Part shown: positions 8,520-16,901 of the stretch, piece by piece | Position numbering within the stretch: the stretch's first letter is position 1 | Layout: each line of letters begins with the position of its first letter | NCBI GenBank assembly: GCA_963736685.1 | Contig: CAVTPZ010000006.1 | Location: forward strand, 1-64,000 | Origin: DASUPK01 sp963736685 | GTDB lineage: Bacteria > Actinomycetota > Thermoleophilia > Solirubrobacterales > 70-9 | Length of the DNA stretch: 64,000 bases | Direction of reading: 5' to 3' | The notes under the pieces: generated by a model | Told to the model about the DNA's origin: nothing | Database searches by the model: none | Seen by the model: the letters and a program-made list of their open reading frames with translations, nothing else | Translations under genes and position numbers: made by a program

Positions 8520-9550
8520 ATGATTCGTGTGATGAACGACCTCGATCCAAACCGCCGACCGGTGACGGCGCTGCGGGATCGGCACGGCCGTCGGATCCGG
8601 GACCTCCGAGTCTCCATCACCGACCGCTGCAACTTCCGGTGCCAGTACTGCATGCCGGCCGAGGGAATGCCCTGGCTCGAGCGCGCGGAGATTCTCAGCT
8701 TCGAGGAGATCACCCGGATCGTTGCGCTGCTGGTCGGGATGGGCATCGAGGACGTCCGCCTGACCGGCGGCGAGCCGCTGGTCCGCCGCGATTTCCCCAG
8801 CCTCGCCTCGCAGCTCTCCGCGGTCGACGGACTTCGCGACCTCTCCCTGACCACCAACGGCTACCTGCTCGAGCGCGACACCAGGGCCCTGGCGGACGCC
8901 GGGATCCAGCGGGTGAACGTCTCGATCGACTCGCTGCAGCGCGACCGCTTCTTTCAGATCACTCGACGCGACTCCCTCGCCCAGGTCCTGCGCGGCCTCG
9001 AGGCCGTGTCGACCGAACCCGCGATCCACCGCGTCAAGGTGAACGCGCTCGGCATCCGCGGCTTCACCGAGCGGGAGATCGTGCCCTTCTGCGAGCTCGC
9101 GCGCTCGACGGGCCTGCAGGTGAGGTTCATCGAGTTCATGCCACTGGATGCAGACCACGCCTGGAGCGAGGACCGGGTCCTGACCGGCGAGGAGATTCGC
9201 CGCGAGATCGAGGCGCACTTCGATCTCGTCGAGCAGCCGCGCGCGCCATCCGCCACCGCCCGGGTCTTCCATTTCGCCGACGGCCGTGGCGAGGTCGGGT
9301 TCGTCAACCCCGTCTCGGAGCCATTCTGCGCGGACTGCAACCGGATCCGCTTGACCTCGACGGCAAGCTCCGCACCTGCCTCTTCTCCCTTCACGAGACC
9401 GACCTGCGGGCGCCACTCCGGGAGGGGGCTTCGGATCTCGAGCTGGACCGCCTGATCCGTGACGCGGTCTGGCGCAAAGAGCTCAAGCACCGGGTCAACG
9501 AGCGGGGCTTCGTTCAGCCCGAGCGGACGATGAGCGCGATCGGCGGCTAG
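8520..9550 (+). pseudogene. moaA: GTP 3',8-cyclase MoaA, frameshifted near the C-terminus
   Basis: This is the radical SAM enzyme that starts molybdenum cofactor synthesis by cyclising GTP. The N-terminal cluster motif CNFRCQYCM gives Cys 37, 41 and 44. The GGEP-type segment TGGEPLVRRDF follows. The first half of the second cluster motif (FCADCNRIRLT) is in the same frame. After about 9357 the frame must shift by one base to read DGKLRTCLFSLHETDLRAP, which supplies the third C-terminal cysteine, and to end at 9550. The uncorrected frame ends at 9455 and would lack that cysteine. The break is either a one-base deletion or a sequence error. It heads the plus-strand operon with the HTH/TOBE regulator, modA and modB. 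Confidence 0.88.
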
Positions 9551-9565
9551 TAGCCTGCCTAGGCA

Positions 9566-9966
9566 ATGCCTAGGCGCAAGGACGACCTGAAGATCGGCGA
9601 GGCGGCGGCGGAGCTTGGCGTCAGCGCCGACACCCTGCGCCGCTGGGATCGCGCGGGCCGGATCCGCACCTCACGCGACTCCCGCAATCGCCGACTGGTG
9701 CCACGCAGCGAGATCGATCGGCTCCGGGCGGGCCCGGAGCGCCACCGCACTGGCGACCAATTCTCAGCGCGCAACCGCTTCGCAGGGGTGGTCCGCTCCG
9801 TCGAGGTCTCGGGAGTGATGGCGCTCGTCGAGATCGAGGCCGGTCCCCATCGCGTCACAGCCGCCATCACCAGGGACTCCGTCGAGGAGATGGGTCTGGC
9901 GGAGGGCGTCAGGGCCACGGCGATGGTCAAGGCGACCTCCGTGATGGTGGAGAGGACGACGAGTGA
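9566..9966 (+). CDS. HTH (MerR/excisionase-like) plus TOBE molybdate-responsive regulator
   Basis: The N-terminus, about residues 8-55, is a MerR/excisionase-type helix-turn-helix (IGEAAAELGVSADTLRRWD). Residues 68-131 form a TOBE (Mop) domain that binds molybdate (FAGVVRSVEVSGVMALVEIE). This layout is typical of actinobacterial regulators next to modABC. As written, the frame has no stop until 10114, deep inside modA. A TGA at 9964-9966 would be in frame if one base were restored in the short repeat at about 9953-9961. It would also give the usual 4-nt GTGA overlap with modA. I therefore end the gene at 9966 and suspect a one-base deletion or error. Confidence 0.75.
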
Positions 9967-10715
9967 GGCCGGGAGCGGCCCTGGTCGCCGTCGCGCTGCT
10001 GGCGGCGGGGGTGGCGGGCTGCGGCGGCTCGGACCCGAGTGCCCTGCGAGTCTCCGCGGCCGCCTCGCTGAAAGCCGCCTTCACGAGCTATGCCGCCGAC
10101 GCGTTCCCGGATGAGCGGATCGATCAGTCCTTCGCCGGCTCGGATCTGCTCGCGACACAAATCGAGCGTGGAGCCAGGCCCGACGTCTTCGCCTCCGCCA
10201 ACACCGAGTACCCGGATCGGCTCCGTCGGGAGGGTCTGGTCGGGCAGCCCACCGTTTTCGCGCGGAACCGCCTTGTCCTCGCCGTGCCCGCGAACAGTCC
10301 GATCGACTCGCTCTCGGCCGTCGCGCGGCCGGGCACCGCGGTCGTGGTCGGGGATCCCGAGGTGCCGGTCGGCGTCTACACCCGGGAGGTGCTCGGGCAC
10401 CTCCCGGCGGCGGACCGTGCGGCGATCCTCGGCAACGTCCGCTCGGAAGAACCCGACACCTCATCCGTCACGGGCAAGCTCGCCGAGGGAGCCGCGGACG
10501 CGGGCTTCGTCTATGTCACCGACGTCAGGGCCGCGGGCACGACGCTGCGAGCAATTCCGCTGCCGCGATCCCTGCAGCCGGAAGTCGCCTACGGCATCGC
10601 GGTCGTCTCCGGCGCCCCCCACCCCGCGCTCGCACGCCGCTTCGTGCGGGGGCTGGCGCCCGGCGGCCCCGGGTTCGCGAGCCTGCGCCACGCGGGCTTC
10701 CTGCCGCCCCGCTGA
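9963..10715 (+). CDS. modA: molybdate ABC transporter substrate-binding lipoprotein
   Basis: This 250-residue periplasmic-type binding protein captures molybdate outside the cell. It has a lipoprotein signal with lipobox LLAAGVAGC (Cys 20). The ModA pattern continues with VSAAASLKAAFTSYA, FAGSDLLATQIERGARPDVF and AGFVYVTDV. It starts with a GTG that overlaps the proposed stop of the regulator. modB follows after one base. No modC ATPase gene is present in the window, so the transporter would need an ATPase encoded elsewhere or is incomplete. Confidence 0.92.
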   Translation: MRPGAALVAVALLAAGVAGCGGSDPSALRVSAAASLKAAFTSYAADAFPDERIDQSFAGSDLLATQIERGARPDVFASANTEYPDRLRREGLVGQPTVFARNRLVLAVPANSPIDSLSAVARPGTAVVVGDPEVPVGVYTREVLGHLPAADRAAILGNVRSEEPDTSSVTGKLAEGAADAGFVYVTDVRAAGTTLRAIPLPRSLQPEVAYGIAVVSGAPHPALARRFVRGLAPGGPGFASLRHAGFLPPR

Positions 10716-10716
10716 C

Positions 10717-11529
10717 ATGCCGCGCTCGACCTTCGGAGCGCTCAGCGTCGTCGCCCTGACAGTCGTCCTCGCCTTCCTCACGATCCCGACTGTCGCGATC
10801 TTCACCAACGCCGGCCCGGGCGAGCTCGTCGACGCGCTCGGCTCCGATAGCGCCCGCCAGGCTCTGTGGCTGAGCGTGAGGACCTCCGCGATCGCGCTCG
10901 CCATCATCGTCGTCGTCGGCACGCCCGCCGCGTACCTGCTGGCGACACAAGACTTCCGCGGCAGGGCGCTGATCCTGACGCTGATCGAGCTGCCACTGGT
11001 GATTCCGCCGGCAGTCGCCGGGCTCGCCCTGCTCGCCGCCTTCGGGCCGGGTGGGATCTTCGGCGGCGCCTTGGACAGCGCCGGGATCACTCTGGTCTTC
11101 GAGACCGCCGGCGTCGTCGTCGCGCTGGTCTTCGTTGCCTCGCCCTTCTACATCCGCCAGGCGGTCGCCTCCTTCGCCACCGTACCGCGCTCGATGCTGG
11201 AGGTCTCCGACGAGCTCGGGGCACGCCCGTGGCGGACGCTGGTGTCCGTCGCCGTTCCCTGCGCCCGCCCCGGGCTGCTCGCCGGCTTTTCACTGGCGCT
11301 CGGCCGGGCGCTCGGCGAGTTCGGGGCGACGTTGATGTTCGCCGGCTCGTTCCCAGGGACTACGCAGACGGCCCCGCTGGCGATCTTCGCGGAATTCAAC
11401 ACCGATTTCACCGGAGCGCTCGCGCTCGCCGCCGTGCTGATCGCGATCGCGGGGGCGCTGCTGATCACAGTCAAGCTCTTCGCCGGCGCGGAGGCGCTGG
11501 GCGCTCCCGGACGGTCGTCGCGGATCTAG
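10717..11529 (+). CDS. modB: molybdate ABC transporter permease
   Basis: This 270-residue inner-membrane permease has five or six predicted transmembrane helices. The cytoplasmic coupling loop is ELGARPWRTLVSVAVPCARP and leads into LGRALGEFGATLMFAG, the classic EAA-type signature of ModB. The start is the ATG at 10717, one base after the modA stop. The stop (TAG 11527-11529) forms a palindromic CTAG shared with the stop of the opposing moaB gene, so the two operons converge without any spacer. An ATPase partner is not encoded nearby. Confidence 0.92.
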   Translation: MPRSTFGALSVVALTVVLAFLTIPTVAIFTNAGPGELVDALGSDSARQALWLSVRTSAIALAIIVVVGTPAAYLLATQDFRGRALILTLIELPLVIPPAVAGLALLAAFGPGGIFGGALDSAGITLVFETAGVVVALVFVASPFYIRQAVASFATVPRSMLEVSDELGARPWRTLVSVAVPCARPGLLAGFSLALGRALGEFGATLMFAGSFPGTTQTAPLAIFAEFNTDFTGALALAAVLIAIAGALLITVKLFAGAEALGAPGRSSRI

Positions 11530-12028
11530 GGCTTTCCGTGCTCCGCCGACGCCGGCCGGGAGTGGTCGTGTGCCTCGCCCCCGGCGATCAGCTCGAGCCC
11601 GTGCGGTAGAGGCTCTGCGATCGCTGCCCCCGCCTGGCGGATGCTCGCCGGAGAGCCCGGGAAGTTGATGATCAGGGTCCGGCCCCTGACCCCGGCGACA
11701 CCGCGGGAGAGCATCCAGTGACGGGTGTGCTCCCGGCTCGCCAGCCGCATGGCCTCGGCGATCCCCGGCGCCTCGCGCTCGATCGACTCGCGGGTGGCCT
11801 CGGGTGACACGTCCGGGGCGCCAGGCCGGTGCCCCCGGTTGTCAGGACCAGCTCGCAGCCCTCCTCGTCCGCCCAGCGCCGGATCGCGGCTGCGATCGAC
11901 TCGCGATCGTCGGAGACAATCTCCGCTCCGGCCAGCTCCGCGCCGATGGACAGAGCGAATGCCGCGAGCTCCGGTCCGCTCTCGTCCTCGCCGTCCCCAG
12001 CGGCCTTCGAGGTCGAGACCGTGATCAC
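11526..12028 (-). pseudogene. moaB: MoaB/MogA-type molybdopterin adenylyltransferase, frameshifted
   Basis: This member of the MoaB/MogA family adenylylates molybdopterin before molybdenum insertion. The N-terminal frame, from ATG 12028, contains the family motif LVLTTGGTGLAPR. Directly after it the frame must shift by one base at about 11812-11818 (a run of C on the plus strand) to continue as DVSPEATRESIEREAPGIAE and reach INFPGSPASIRQAG. Both halves are clearly conserved, so the break is recent or a sequencing error. The gene is the last of the minus-strand moeA-moaX-moaC-moaB operon, 12 bp after moaC. Confidence 0.85.
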
Positions 12029-12040
12029 GGCGGCTCGCAG

Positions 12041-12526
12041 TCAGTCTTCTCGGCGCCAGTCTCCGCTGCAGCCACCGGACTTCGCCAGCAGCTCCACCTG
12101 CTCGATTCGCACGCCACGCTCCAGACCCTTGACCATGTCGTAGATCGTCAGCGCGGCGACCGAGCAGGCCGTCATCGCCTCCATCTCCACCCCGGTCCGC
12201 CCGACAACGCGAGCCTCGGCCTCGATGCGGACGGCGCCTTCCTCCGGCAGCACCTCGATCTCGACATCAGCGAAGGTGAGTGGCAGAGGGTGCGCCAGCG
12301 GGATCAGTTCTCCGGTCTTCTTCGCCGCCGCGATCCCGGCGATCCGCGCCGGGCCGACGACCTCTCCCTTCGGCCCATTACCCGCCTCGACTGCGCGCGC
12401 CGTCTCCTCGGACATCCGGACGATCGCACGCGCGCGCGCCATCCGCTCGTTCTCGGGCTTGTCCCCCACGTCCACCATTCGGGCGCTGCCGTCGGGGCCG
12501 ATGTGACTGAGCTCTGAGTCGCTCAC
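12041..12526 (-). CDS. moaC: cyclic pyranopterin monophosphate synthase
   Basis: MoaC acts with MoaA to form cyclic pyranopterin monophosphate. The protein has 161 residues, the normal size. It carries MVDVGDKP near residue 20, the central AAKKTGELIPLAHPLPL and GVEMEAMTACSVAALTIYDM, and the C-terminal ELLAKSGGCSGDW, which includes the catalytic lysines. The GTG start at 12526 overlaps the moaX stop by 4 nt (translational coupling). A longer frame extends upstream, but it only shadows moaX. Confidence 0.95.
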   Translation of the reverse strand: MSDSELSHIGPDGSARMVDVGDKPENERMARARAIVRMSEETARAVEAGNGPKGEVVGPARIAGIAAAKKTGELIPLAHPLPLTFADVEIEVLPEEGAVRIEAEARVVGRTGVEMEAMTACSVAALTIYDMVKGLERGVRIEQVELLAKSGGCSGDWRRED

Positions 12527-13213
12527 ACCCGCTCGCCTCCCGGTCTCCGGCTCGCTTCCGGCGCCGGCGAGCCCTCGACCCAGCGTCGCTCGGTGCCCTT
12601 TACCTCCTGCTTCCAGATCGGCGCTTCGGCCTTGATCCGGTCGATCGCCGCCCGGGCGCCCGCGAACGCCTCCTCGCGATGCGCAGCGGACACAGAGACG
12701 ACCACGCTCGCCTCGCCAAGCGGCACCGATCCGATCCGGTGCTCCGCCGCGGCCGCCTCGAGGCCGTGTTCGCGAACACATTCAACAAGGATGGCCGCAA
12801 GCCGCTCCTCCGCCATCTCGCGATAGGCCTCGTAGTCCAGGCGCTGGACCTCTCTCGTCGACGCCCTGGAAGGTGACGACGGCACCGGCACCCGGCCGGA
12901 CCACTCGGCCGGCGATCTCCTCCAGCGAGAGCGGGCCCTCGCGGATCGCGACGTGTACCGCGTCCTCGCCGCCGCTGACCGGTGGGACCAGCGCGAGCTC
13001 GTCGCCCGCGGAGAGCGGGTCAGCGGAGGAGGCGTACTCGCGGTTGACGGCCACCGCCACCCGAATGCGCTCCAGCGGCTCGTCCAGGCCCGGCTCCTCG
13101 CGCAACCGGTCGATGGCGTCGCCGACGGTGGCTCCGTCGGGAAGGTCGAGCTCGAGCGCGCTGCGCCCAGCGCGCTCGCGCAGGATCGCGAAGAGTTTCA
13201 CCGAGATCCGCAC
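12523..13213 (-). pseudogene. moaX: MoaD-MoaE fusion (MoaX-like molybdopterin synthase), frameshifted in the MoaE part
   Basis: The first about 82 residues, from GTG 13213, are a ubiquitin-like MoaD (ISVKLFAILRERAGRSALEL) ending in LVPPVSGG. With no stop between them, the frame runs straight into MoaE (VHVAIREGPLSLEEIAGRVV). This is the same arrangement as MoaX of Mycobacterium tuberculosis, which is cleaved after the Gly-Gly to free the thiocarboxylate carrier. After VVTFQGV, at about 12875, the frame breaks. The rest of MoaE (REVQRLDYEAYREMAEERL onward) lies in another frame. Compared with known MoaE, about five residues around the conserved VRN loop are missing as well. This suggests a small deletion of roughly 14 nt rather than a single missing base. 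Confidence 0.82.
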
Positions 13214-13230
13214 GGACCGATCGTAGGGAC

Positions 13231-14460
13231 TCAGATCAGCTCGACCTCGACGGTTTCGCCGGCGGCCACGCCCTCCGAGCCCGCGGGCACCATCGCGAGC
13301 GCGTTCGCGCCGAGCATCGAGGTGAGGATGTGTGAAGCCTGCTCGGGCCTGGTCGGGGTGGCATGCCACCCGTCGTCATCTAGCCGCAGCGAGACTCGGA
13401 CCGCGTGGGTGCGCCCCGCCCGCTTCTCGTATGGCTCGTCGAGCACGGCGGTGGTCCGCGCAGTGGACGGATCGAGCCCGGCCAGCGACCGGAGCGCGGG
13501 TCGCACGAAAAGCAGGAAGGTGACAACGGCGCTGACCGGGTTGCCCGGGAGGCCGAAGACGAGCCCGCCGCCGGAGCCCGGACCGCCGCCGCTGAGCCCG
13601 AACCAGGTCGGTCGGCCCGGCCGCAGCGCCACGCCCCAGAAGAGCTGTTCGGTGCCGAGCTCCTCGAGCGCGGGGCGCACGTGGTCGTGCAGCCCGACCG
13701 AGACGCCGCCGCAGATCACGGTCACGTCGCCACGAATCGCCTCGGCGAGGACCGCCGAGGTCGCGTTGGGATCGTCCCCGACCCTCCGCTGGCGATCAAC
13801 GTCGGCACCGGCCTGTTCCGCCAGCGCCGTGAGCGCGACCCCGTTGGTGTCCCGAATCTGGCCCGGACGGATCTCCTCGCCGGGGTCGACCAGCTCATCG
13901 CCGGTTCCGATCAGCGTCAGGGTCGGGCGCCGGCGGCACGGCACCGGGTCGCGGCCAATCGAGGCGAGGACCCCGAGCTCCGCAGCGACCGAGCGGCGCG
14001 CCGGGTGCCAGGACACTGCGTCGCCGGCCTCACGTCCTCGCCGGCCAAGCGGATGTGCGTGCCCGGCTCGACCCGCCTCTCTGTCTCGATCAGTCTCTCT
14101 CCTCGCCGCGTCCTCCTGGCGGAGAATCGGCGTCCGCGCCCTGCGGGACGACCGCGCCGGTCGAGATCCGGAAGGCCTCCCCTTCCCGACCGGGCGCTCC
14201 GCGGGACTGCCGGCCCGCGACTCGCCGGCGACCCGGAGCGTCACCGGCTCGCCCTCGGCCGCCGACGCGGTGTCCTCGGCGCGAACAGCGAAGCCGTCCA
14301 TCGCCGAGTTGTCGAAGGCCGGGATCGCGACATCGCTCGTGATCTGCTCGGCGAGAGCCCGGCCGAGGGCCAGGTCGAGTGGCACGGGCTCGGGCGCAAG
14401 TGGTGCGCAGCTCTCAATGACGATCCGCCGCGCCTCTTCGAACTCGATCAGTTGTGGCAT
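13231..14460 (-). CDS. moeA: molybdopterin molybdenumtransferase MoeA, with internal indels
   Basis: MoeA inserts molybdenum into adenylylated molybdopterin. The open frame is 409 residues. The N-terminus (IPAFDNSAMDGFAVRAED) and the C-terminal two-thirds (LIGTGDELVDPGEEI, VICGGVSVGLHDHV, GLPGNPVSAVVTFLLFVRP) are clear. Between about 13980 and 14185 the open frame is nonsense. The conserved GEAFRISTGAVVPQGADA and RVEPGTHIRLAGEDVR segments are found in the other frames instead. At least four small compensating indels are needed to restore them. As written, the product would lack the substrate-site motif. First gene of the minus-strand operon, divergent from the molybdoenzyme gene with about 12 bp between starts. 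Confidence 0.88.
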   Translation of the reverse strand: MPQLIEFEEARRIVIESCAPLAPEPVPLDLALGRALAEQITSDVAIPAFDNSAMDGFAVRAEDTASAAEGEPVTLRVAGESRAGSPAERPVGKGRPSGSRPARSSRRARTPILRQEDAARRETDRDREAGRAGHAHPLGRRGREAGDAVSWHPARRSVAAELGVLASIGRDPVPCRRRPTLTLIGTGDELVDPGEEIRPGQIRDTNGVALTALAEQAGADVDRQRRVGDDPNATSAVLAEAIRGDVTVICGGVSVGLHDHVRPALEELGTEQLFWGVALRPGRPTWFGLSGGGPGSGGGLVFGLPGNPVSAVVTFLLFVRPALRSLAGLDPSTARTTAVLDEPYEKRAGRTHAVRVSLRLDDDGWHATPTRPEQASHILTSMLGANALAMVPAGSEGVAAGETVEVELI

Positions 14461-14472
14461 AAGCTGGCTGGG

Positions 14473-15084
14473 TTGAACGGGTTCGTATCCAGAGGCTTCA
14501 GCGGACGCCGCCGGACTTCGGAGGAGCTCGCCGAGCGGCTACCTCCGGGACAGTACGCGGAGCCCGGCTTTCCGGTCCTGACCGCCGGCCCCACTCCCGA
14601 TGTCCCAACCGATCAGTGGAGCTTTCGGATCGACGGCATGGTCGGCCAGGAGCGCGAGTGGAGCTGGGATGAGTTCGGGCGGCTCCCGTTCGAGACGATC
14701 CCCTGCGACATCCACTGCGTGACCAAGTGGTCGAAGCTCGGCACCGCCTTCGGCGGCGTCTCCCTGGACCTTCTGCTCGAGAAGGTCGAGCCGCTGGACG
14801 CCTACGCGATGGTCTACTCGTACGGCGGCTACACGACCAATCTGTCGATCGAGGACCTCACCGACGGCAAGGCCTGGGTCGTCACCGAGCACGAGGGCGA
14901 GCCGCTCCCGCGCGAGCACGGCGGGCCGGCGCGCCTGCTGGTGCCCCATCTCTACTTCTGGAAGAGCGCCAAGTGGGTCCAGGGGATGCGCGTGATGGAT
15001 CACGACGAACCCGGCTTCTGGGAGGCCAACGGCTACCACAACCGCGGCGATCCCTGGCAGGAGCAGCGATATTGGACGGACTGA
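14473..15084 (+). CDS. sulfite oxidase-like molybdopterin oxidoreductase
   Basis: This protein of about 203 residues has the molybdopterin-binding fold of the sulfite oxidase/YedY superfamily. The molybdenum-ligand cysteine sits in CDIHCVTKWSKLGTAFGGV, and the segments PHLYFWKSAKWVQG and NGYHNRGDPW are characteristic. No Tat signal is seen, so the enzyme is probably cytoplasmic. An upstream frame is open but belongs to the antisense of moeA. The TTG at 14473 is the best start. The flavin reductase gene overlaps its 3' end, which indicates an enzyme-reductase pair. The natural substrate is unknown. Confidence 0.88.
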   Translation: MNGFVSRGFSGRRRTSEELAERLPPGQYAEPGFPVLTAGPTPDVPTDQWSFRIDGMVGQEREWSWDEFGRLPFETIPCDIHCVTKWSKLGTAFGGVSLDLLLEKVEPLDAYAMVYSYGGYTTNLSIEDLTDGKAWVVTEHEGEPLPREHGGPARLLVPHLYFWKSAKWVQGMRVMDHDEPGFWEANGYHNRGDPWQEQRYWTD

Positions 15085-15806
15085 CGGCCCCGATCACACC
15101 GGTCGAGCAGAAGGCGCCGGGCCGCTGGCAGATCGGCACGGTGGCGGCGATCAAGCAGGAGACGCCGCGCGTCAAGTCATTTCGGATCGAGCTGCCGATG
15201 TGGATGCCCCACCTGCCCGGACAGCACTACGACGTTCGCCTGACCGCGCCCGACGGTTACCGGGCGCAACGCTCTTACTCGATCGCCTCCTCCCCGCTCG
15301 ATGAGGGCGGGATCGAGCTGACCATCGACCGCCTCGAGGACGGCGAGGTCTCGCCGTACTTCCACGATGTGGTCGTCGAGGGCGACCAGGTCGAGGTCCG
15401 TGGCCCATTCACCTCCTACTTCGTCTGGCGCGGCGAGCAGCCGGTGCTGCTTGTCGGCGGCGGCTCCGGCGTCGTCCCGCTCATGGCCATCCTCCGCCAC
15501 CGTCGGCGGACCATGCCCGAGTTGCCGATGCGGTTGATCTACTCGGTACGCAAGGCCGACGAGGTGATCTATGCGGACGAGCTCGGAGACGACGCCGCGG
15601 TCACGTACACGCGCGAGCCGCCGGAGGACTGGAGCGGACATCGTGGGCGGATCGACGCCGAGTTCGTCGCGAAGGCCGGGATCGACGACGGCATCGCCTT
15701 CGTCTGCGGCTCCAACGGGTTCGTCGAGGCGGCTTCACAGCTGCTCCTGGAGGCCGGTTTCGAAGCGGAGGCGATCCGCACGGAGCGCTTCGGGCCGAGC
15801 GGCTAG
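15072..15806 (+). CDS. FAD/NAD(P)H oxidoreductase (ferredoxin-NADP reductase family)
   Basis: This flavin reductase has about 244 residues. The FAD-binding motif RSYSIASSPL is near residue 65, and the nucleotide-binding motif LLVGGGSGVVPLMAIL follows near 120. The C-terminal FVCGSNGFVEAA motif also fits the family. No [2Fe-2S] plant-type ferredoxin domain is present. The TTG start at 15072 overlaps the molybdoenzyme stop by 13 nt, so the two are co-translated. The protein probably passes electrons between NAD(P)H and the molybdoenzyme. A GTG or ATG alternative start is not obvious. Confidence 0.88.
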   Translation: MDGLTAPITPVEQKAPGRWQIGTVAAIKQETPRVKSFRIELPMWMPHLPGQHYDVRLTAPDGYRAQRSYSIASSPLDEGGIELTIDRLEDGEVSPYFHDVVVEGDQVEVRGPFTSYFVWRGEQPVLLVGGGSGVVPLMAILRHRRRTMPELPMRLIYSVRKADEVIYADELGDDAAVTYTREPPEDWSGHRGRIDAEFVAKAGIDDGIAFVCGSNGFVEAASQLLLEAGFEAEAIRTERFGPSG

Positions 15807-16018
15807 GCGAACCGCTGCTCTGAAATCATCAACGCCGACCTGCTGACCTACCTGCAGTCCTGACCGACTCGCTGGCTGGGCGGGCGCTTCTGGCCCTGCC
15901 CCGTGTACTCGTGCAGCATGGTCGCTTCCGACGACGAGCATTCCTGGCATGGCCCGGGCGAGCGCATTTGCGTCGGCTGACCGGAACCGCGGCGACCGCG
16001 GCAGGGCGCAATCAGCAG

Positions 16019-16357
16019 TCAGACCCCGAAGTCGTGATCCAGCTCGACCGGAAGGGGCGGGTTCGTGAAATCGCGTCCATAGACCTCGTGCATCCGCGGG
16101 GCGAACCACCGACAGATGTCCGAATCAGACGAGATAAACCGCCGGGGGGCGTCGGGATCGGTCGCCTCGATGTAAATGATGGCGAGGGTGCGGCCACCTG
16201 GCTTCTTCTGATGCCAGACGGCTTGGCGTGTCATTCCGGCGTCTTTCATCGCGGCCGCATATTCATCCCGGCGAGCACCCTCCACCTCGTCCCAGGTTTG
16301 GCGATAAAGATCCTCCTTCCCCGGCACAATAGGCAAGGCAAACACGATCTCGGTCAT
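16019..16357 (-). CDS. conserved small protein, dimeric alpha/beta-barrel-like
   Basis: This 112-residue protein starts with an ATG behind a strong GGAAGGAAGG ribosome site. The pattern is strand-helix-strand (IVFALPIVPGKEDLYRQTWDE, then AGMTRQAVWHQKKP and TLAIIYIEA). It suggests a ferredoxin-like dimeric barrel of the ABM/DUF6176 type. The function is not known. The region 15807-16018 before it holds no gene that I can support. Confidence 0.6.
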   Translation of the reverse strand: MTEIVFALPIVPGKEDLYRQTWDEVEGARRDEYAAAMKDAGMTRQAVWHQKKPGGRTLAIIYIEATDPDAPRRFISSDSDICRWFAPRMHEVYGRDFTNPPLPVELDHDFGV

Positions 16358-16442
16358 AGCGCCTTCCTTCCGTCCGACCTGGTCGGCTTAACCTACTCGG
16401 AATCGGCCATTCGACGCGCTCGGCGAGCTACGCCAGGCCCGG

Positions 16443-16685
16443 CTACGGCGCGTAGCCCCCGTCCATCCATTGCTTGAACAGCTGGACCTTGTCCTCTGAC
16501 CAGGGTTGCTCACCACTGGCACTTGGGGGCATGGTCCCCTTGGATACTTGGTCGTAGACACCGGTGGCGTTGCCGGGCTGGCTCATATACGCGTGATCGT
16601 CCAGTGGAACCTCGAGCCGGCTCATGTGCTCTACGTCGACGCTCGTGAACAGTGGGACGATGTCGGTCTTGAAGCTGATGGCCAT
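16443..16685 (-). CDS. small heme-less cytochrome c-like protein
   Basis: This 80-residue protein has a strong GAGGAGG ribosome site before its ATG. The sequence (FKTDIVPLFTSVDVEHM, GTMPPSASGEQPWSEDKVQLF, WMDGGYAP) follows the layout of the cytochrome c domains that end in MPP...PWS...W...G. The CxxCH heme motif is missing, and the protein contains no cysteine at all. It has no signal peptide. It may be a degenerate domain or a small binding protein; the role is unknown. The next 216 bp (16686-16901) hold nothing that I can support. Confidence 0.6.
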   Translation of the reverse strand: MAISFKTDIVPLFTSVDVEHMSRLEVPLDDHAYMSQPGNATGVYDQVSKGTMPPSASGEQPWSEDKVQLFKQWMDGGYAP

Positions 16686-16901
16686 GGGTGACCTCCTCTA
16701 CGTTGTCCTGCGAGACCGCTCGCCCAGTATCTCGCGAATTGATCGCGCGGTCGAACTGGCACCGCCAGAGATCCACACCCTCCGCGTGGCGACAGGGCAT
16801 CGCGGGTATGCCCACACCGTGTTCACCTCCTTGGCCGACGCGGTGGCGGACCTGATCCGGCCCTTGATCGACGAGGACGCCCACGCTCGGACAGCGCCTC
16901 T

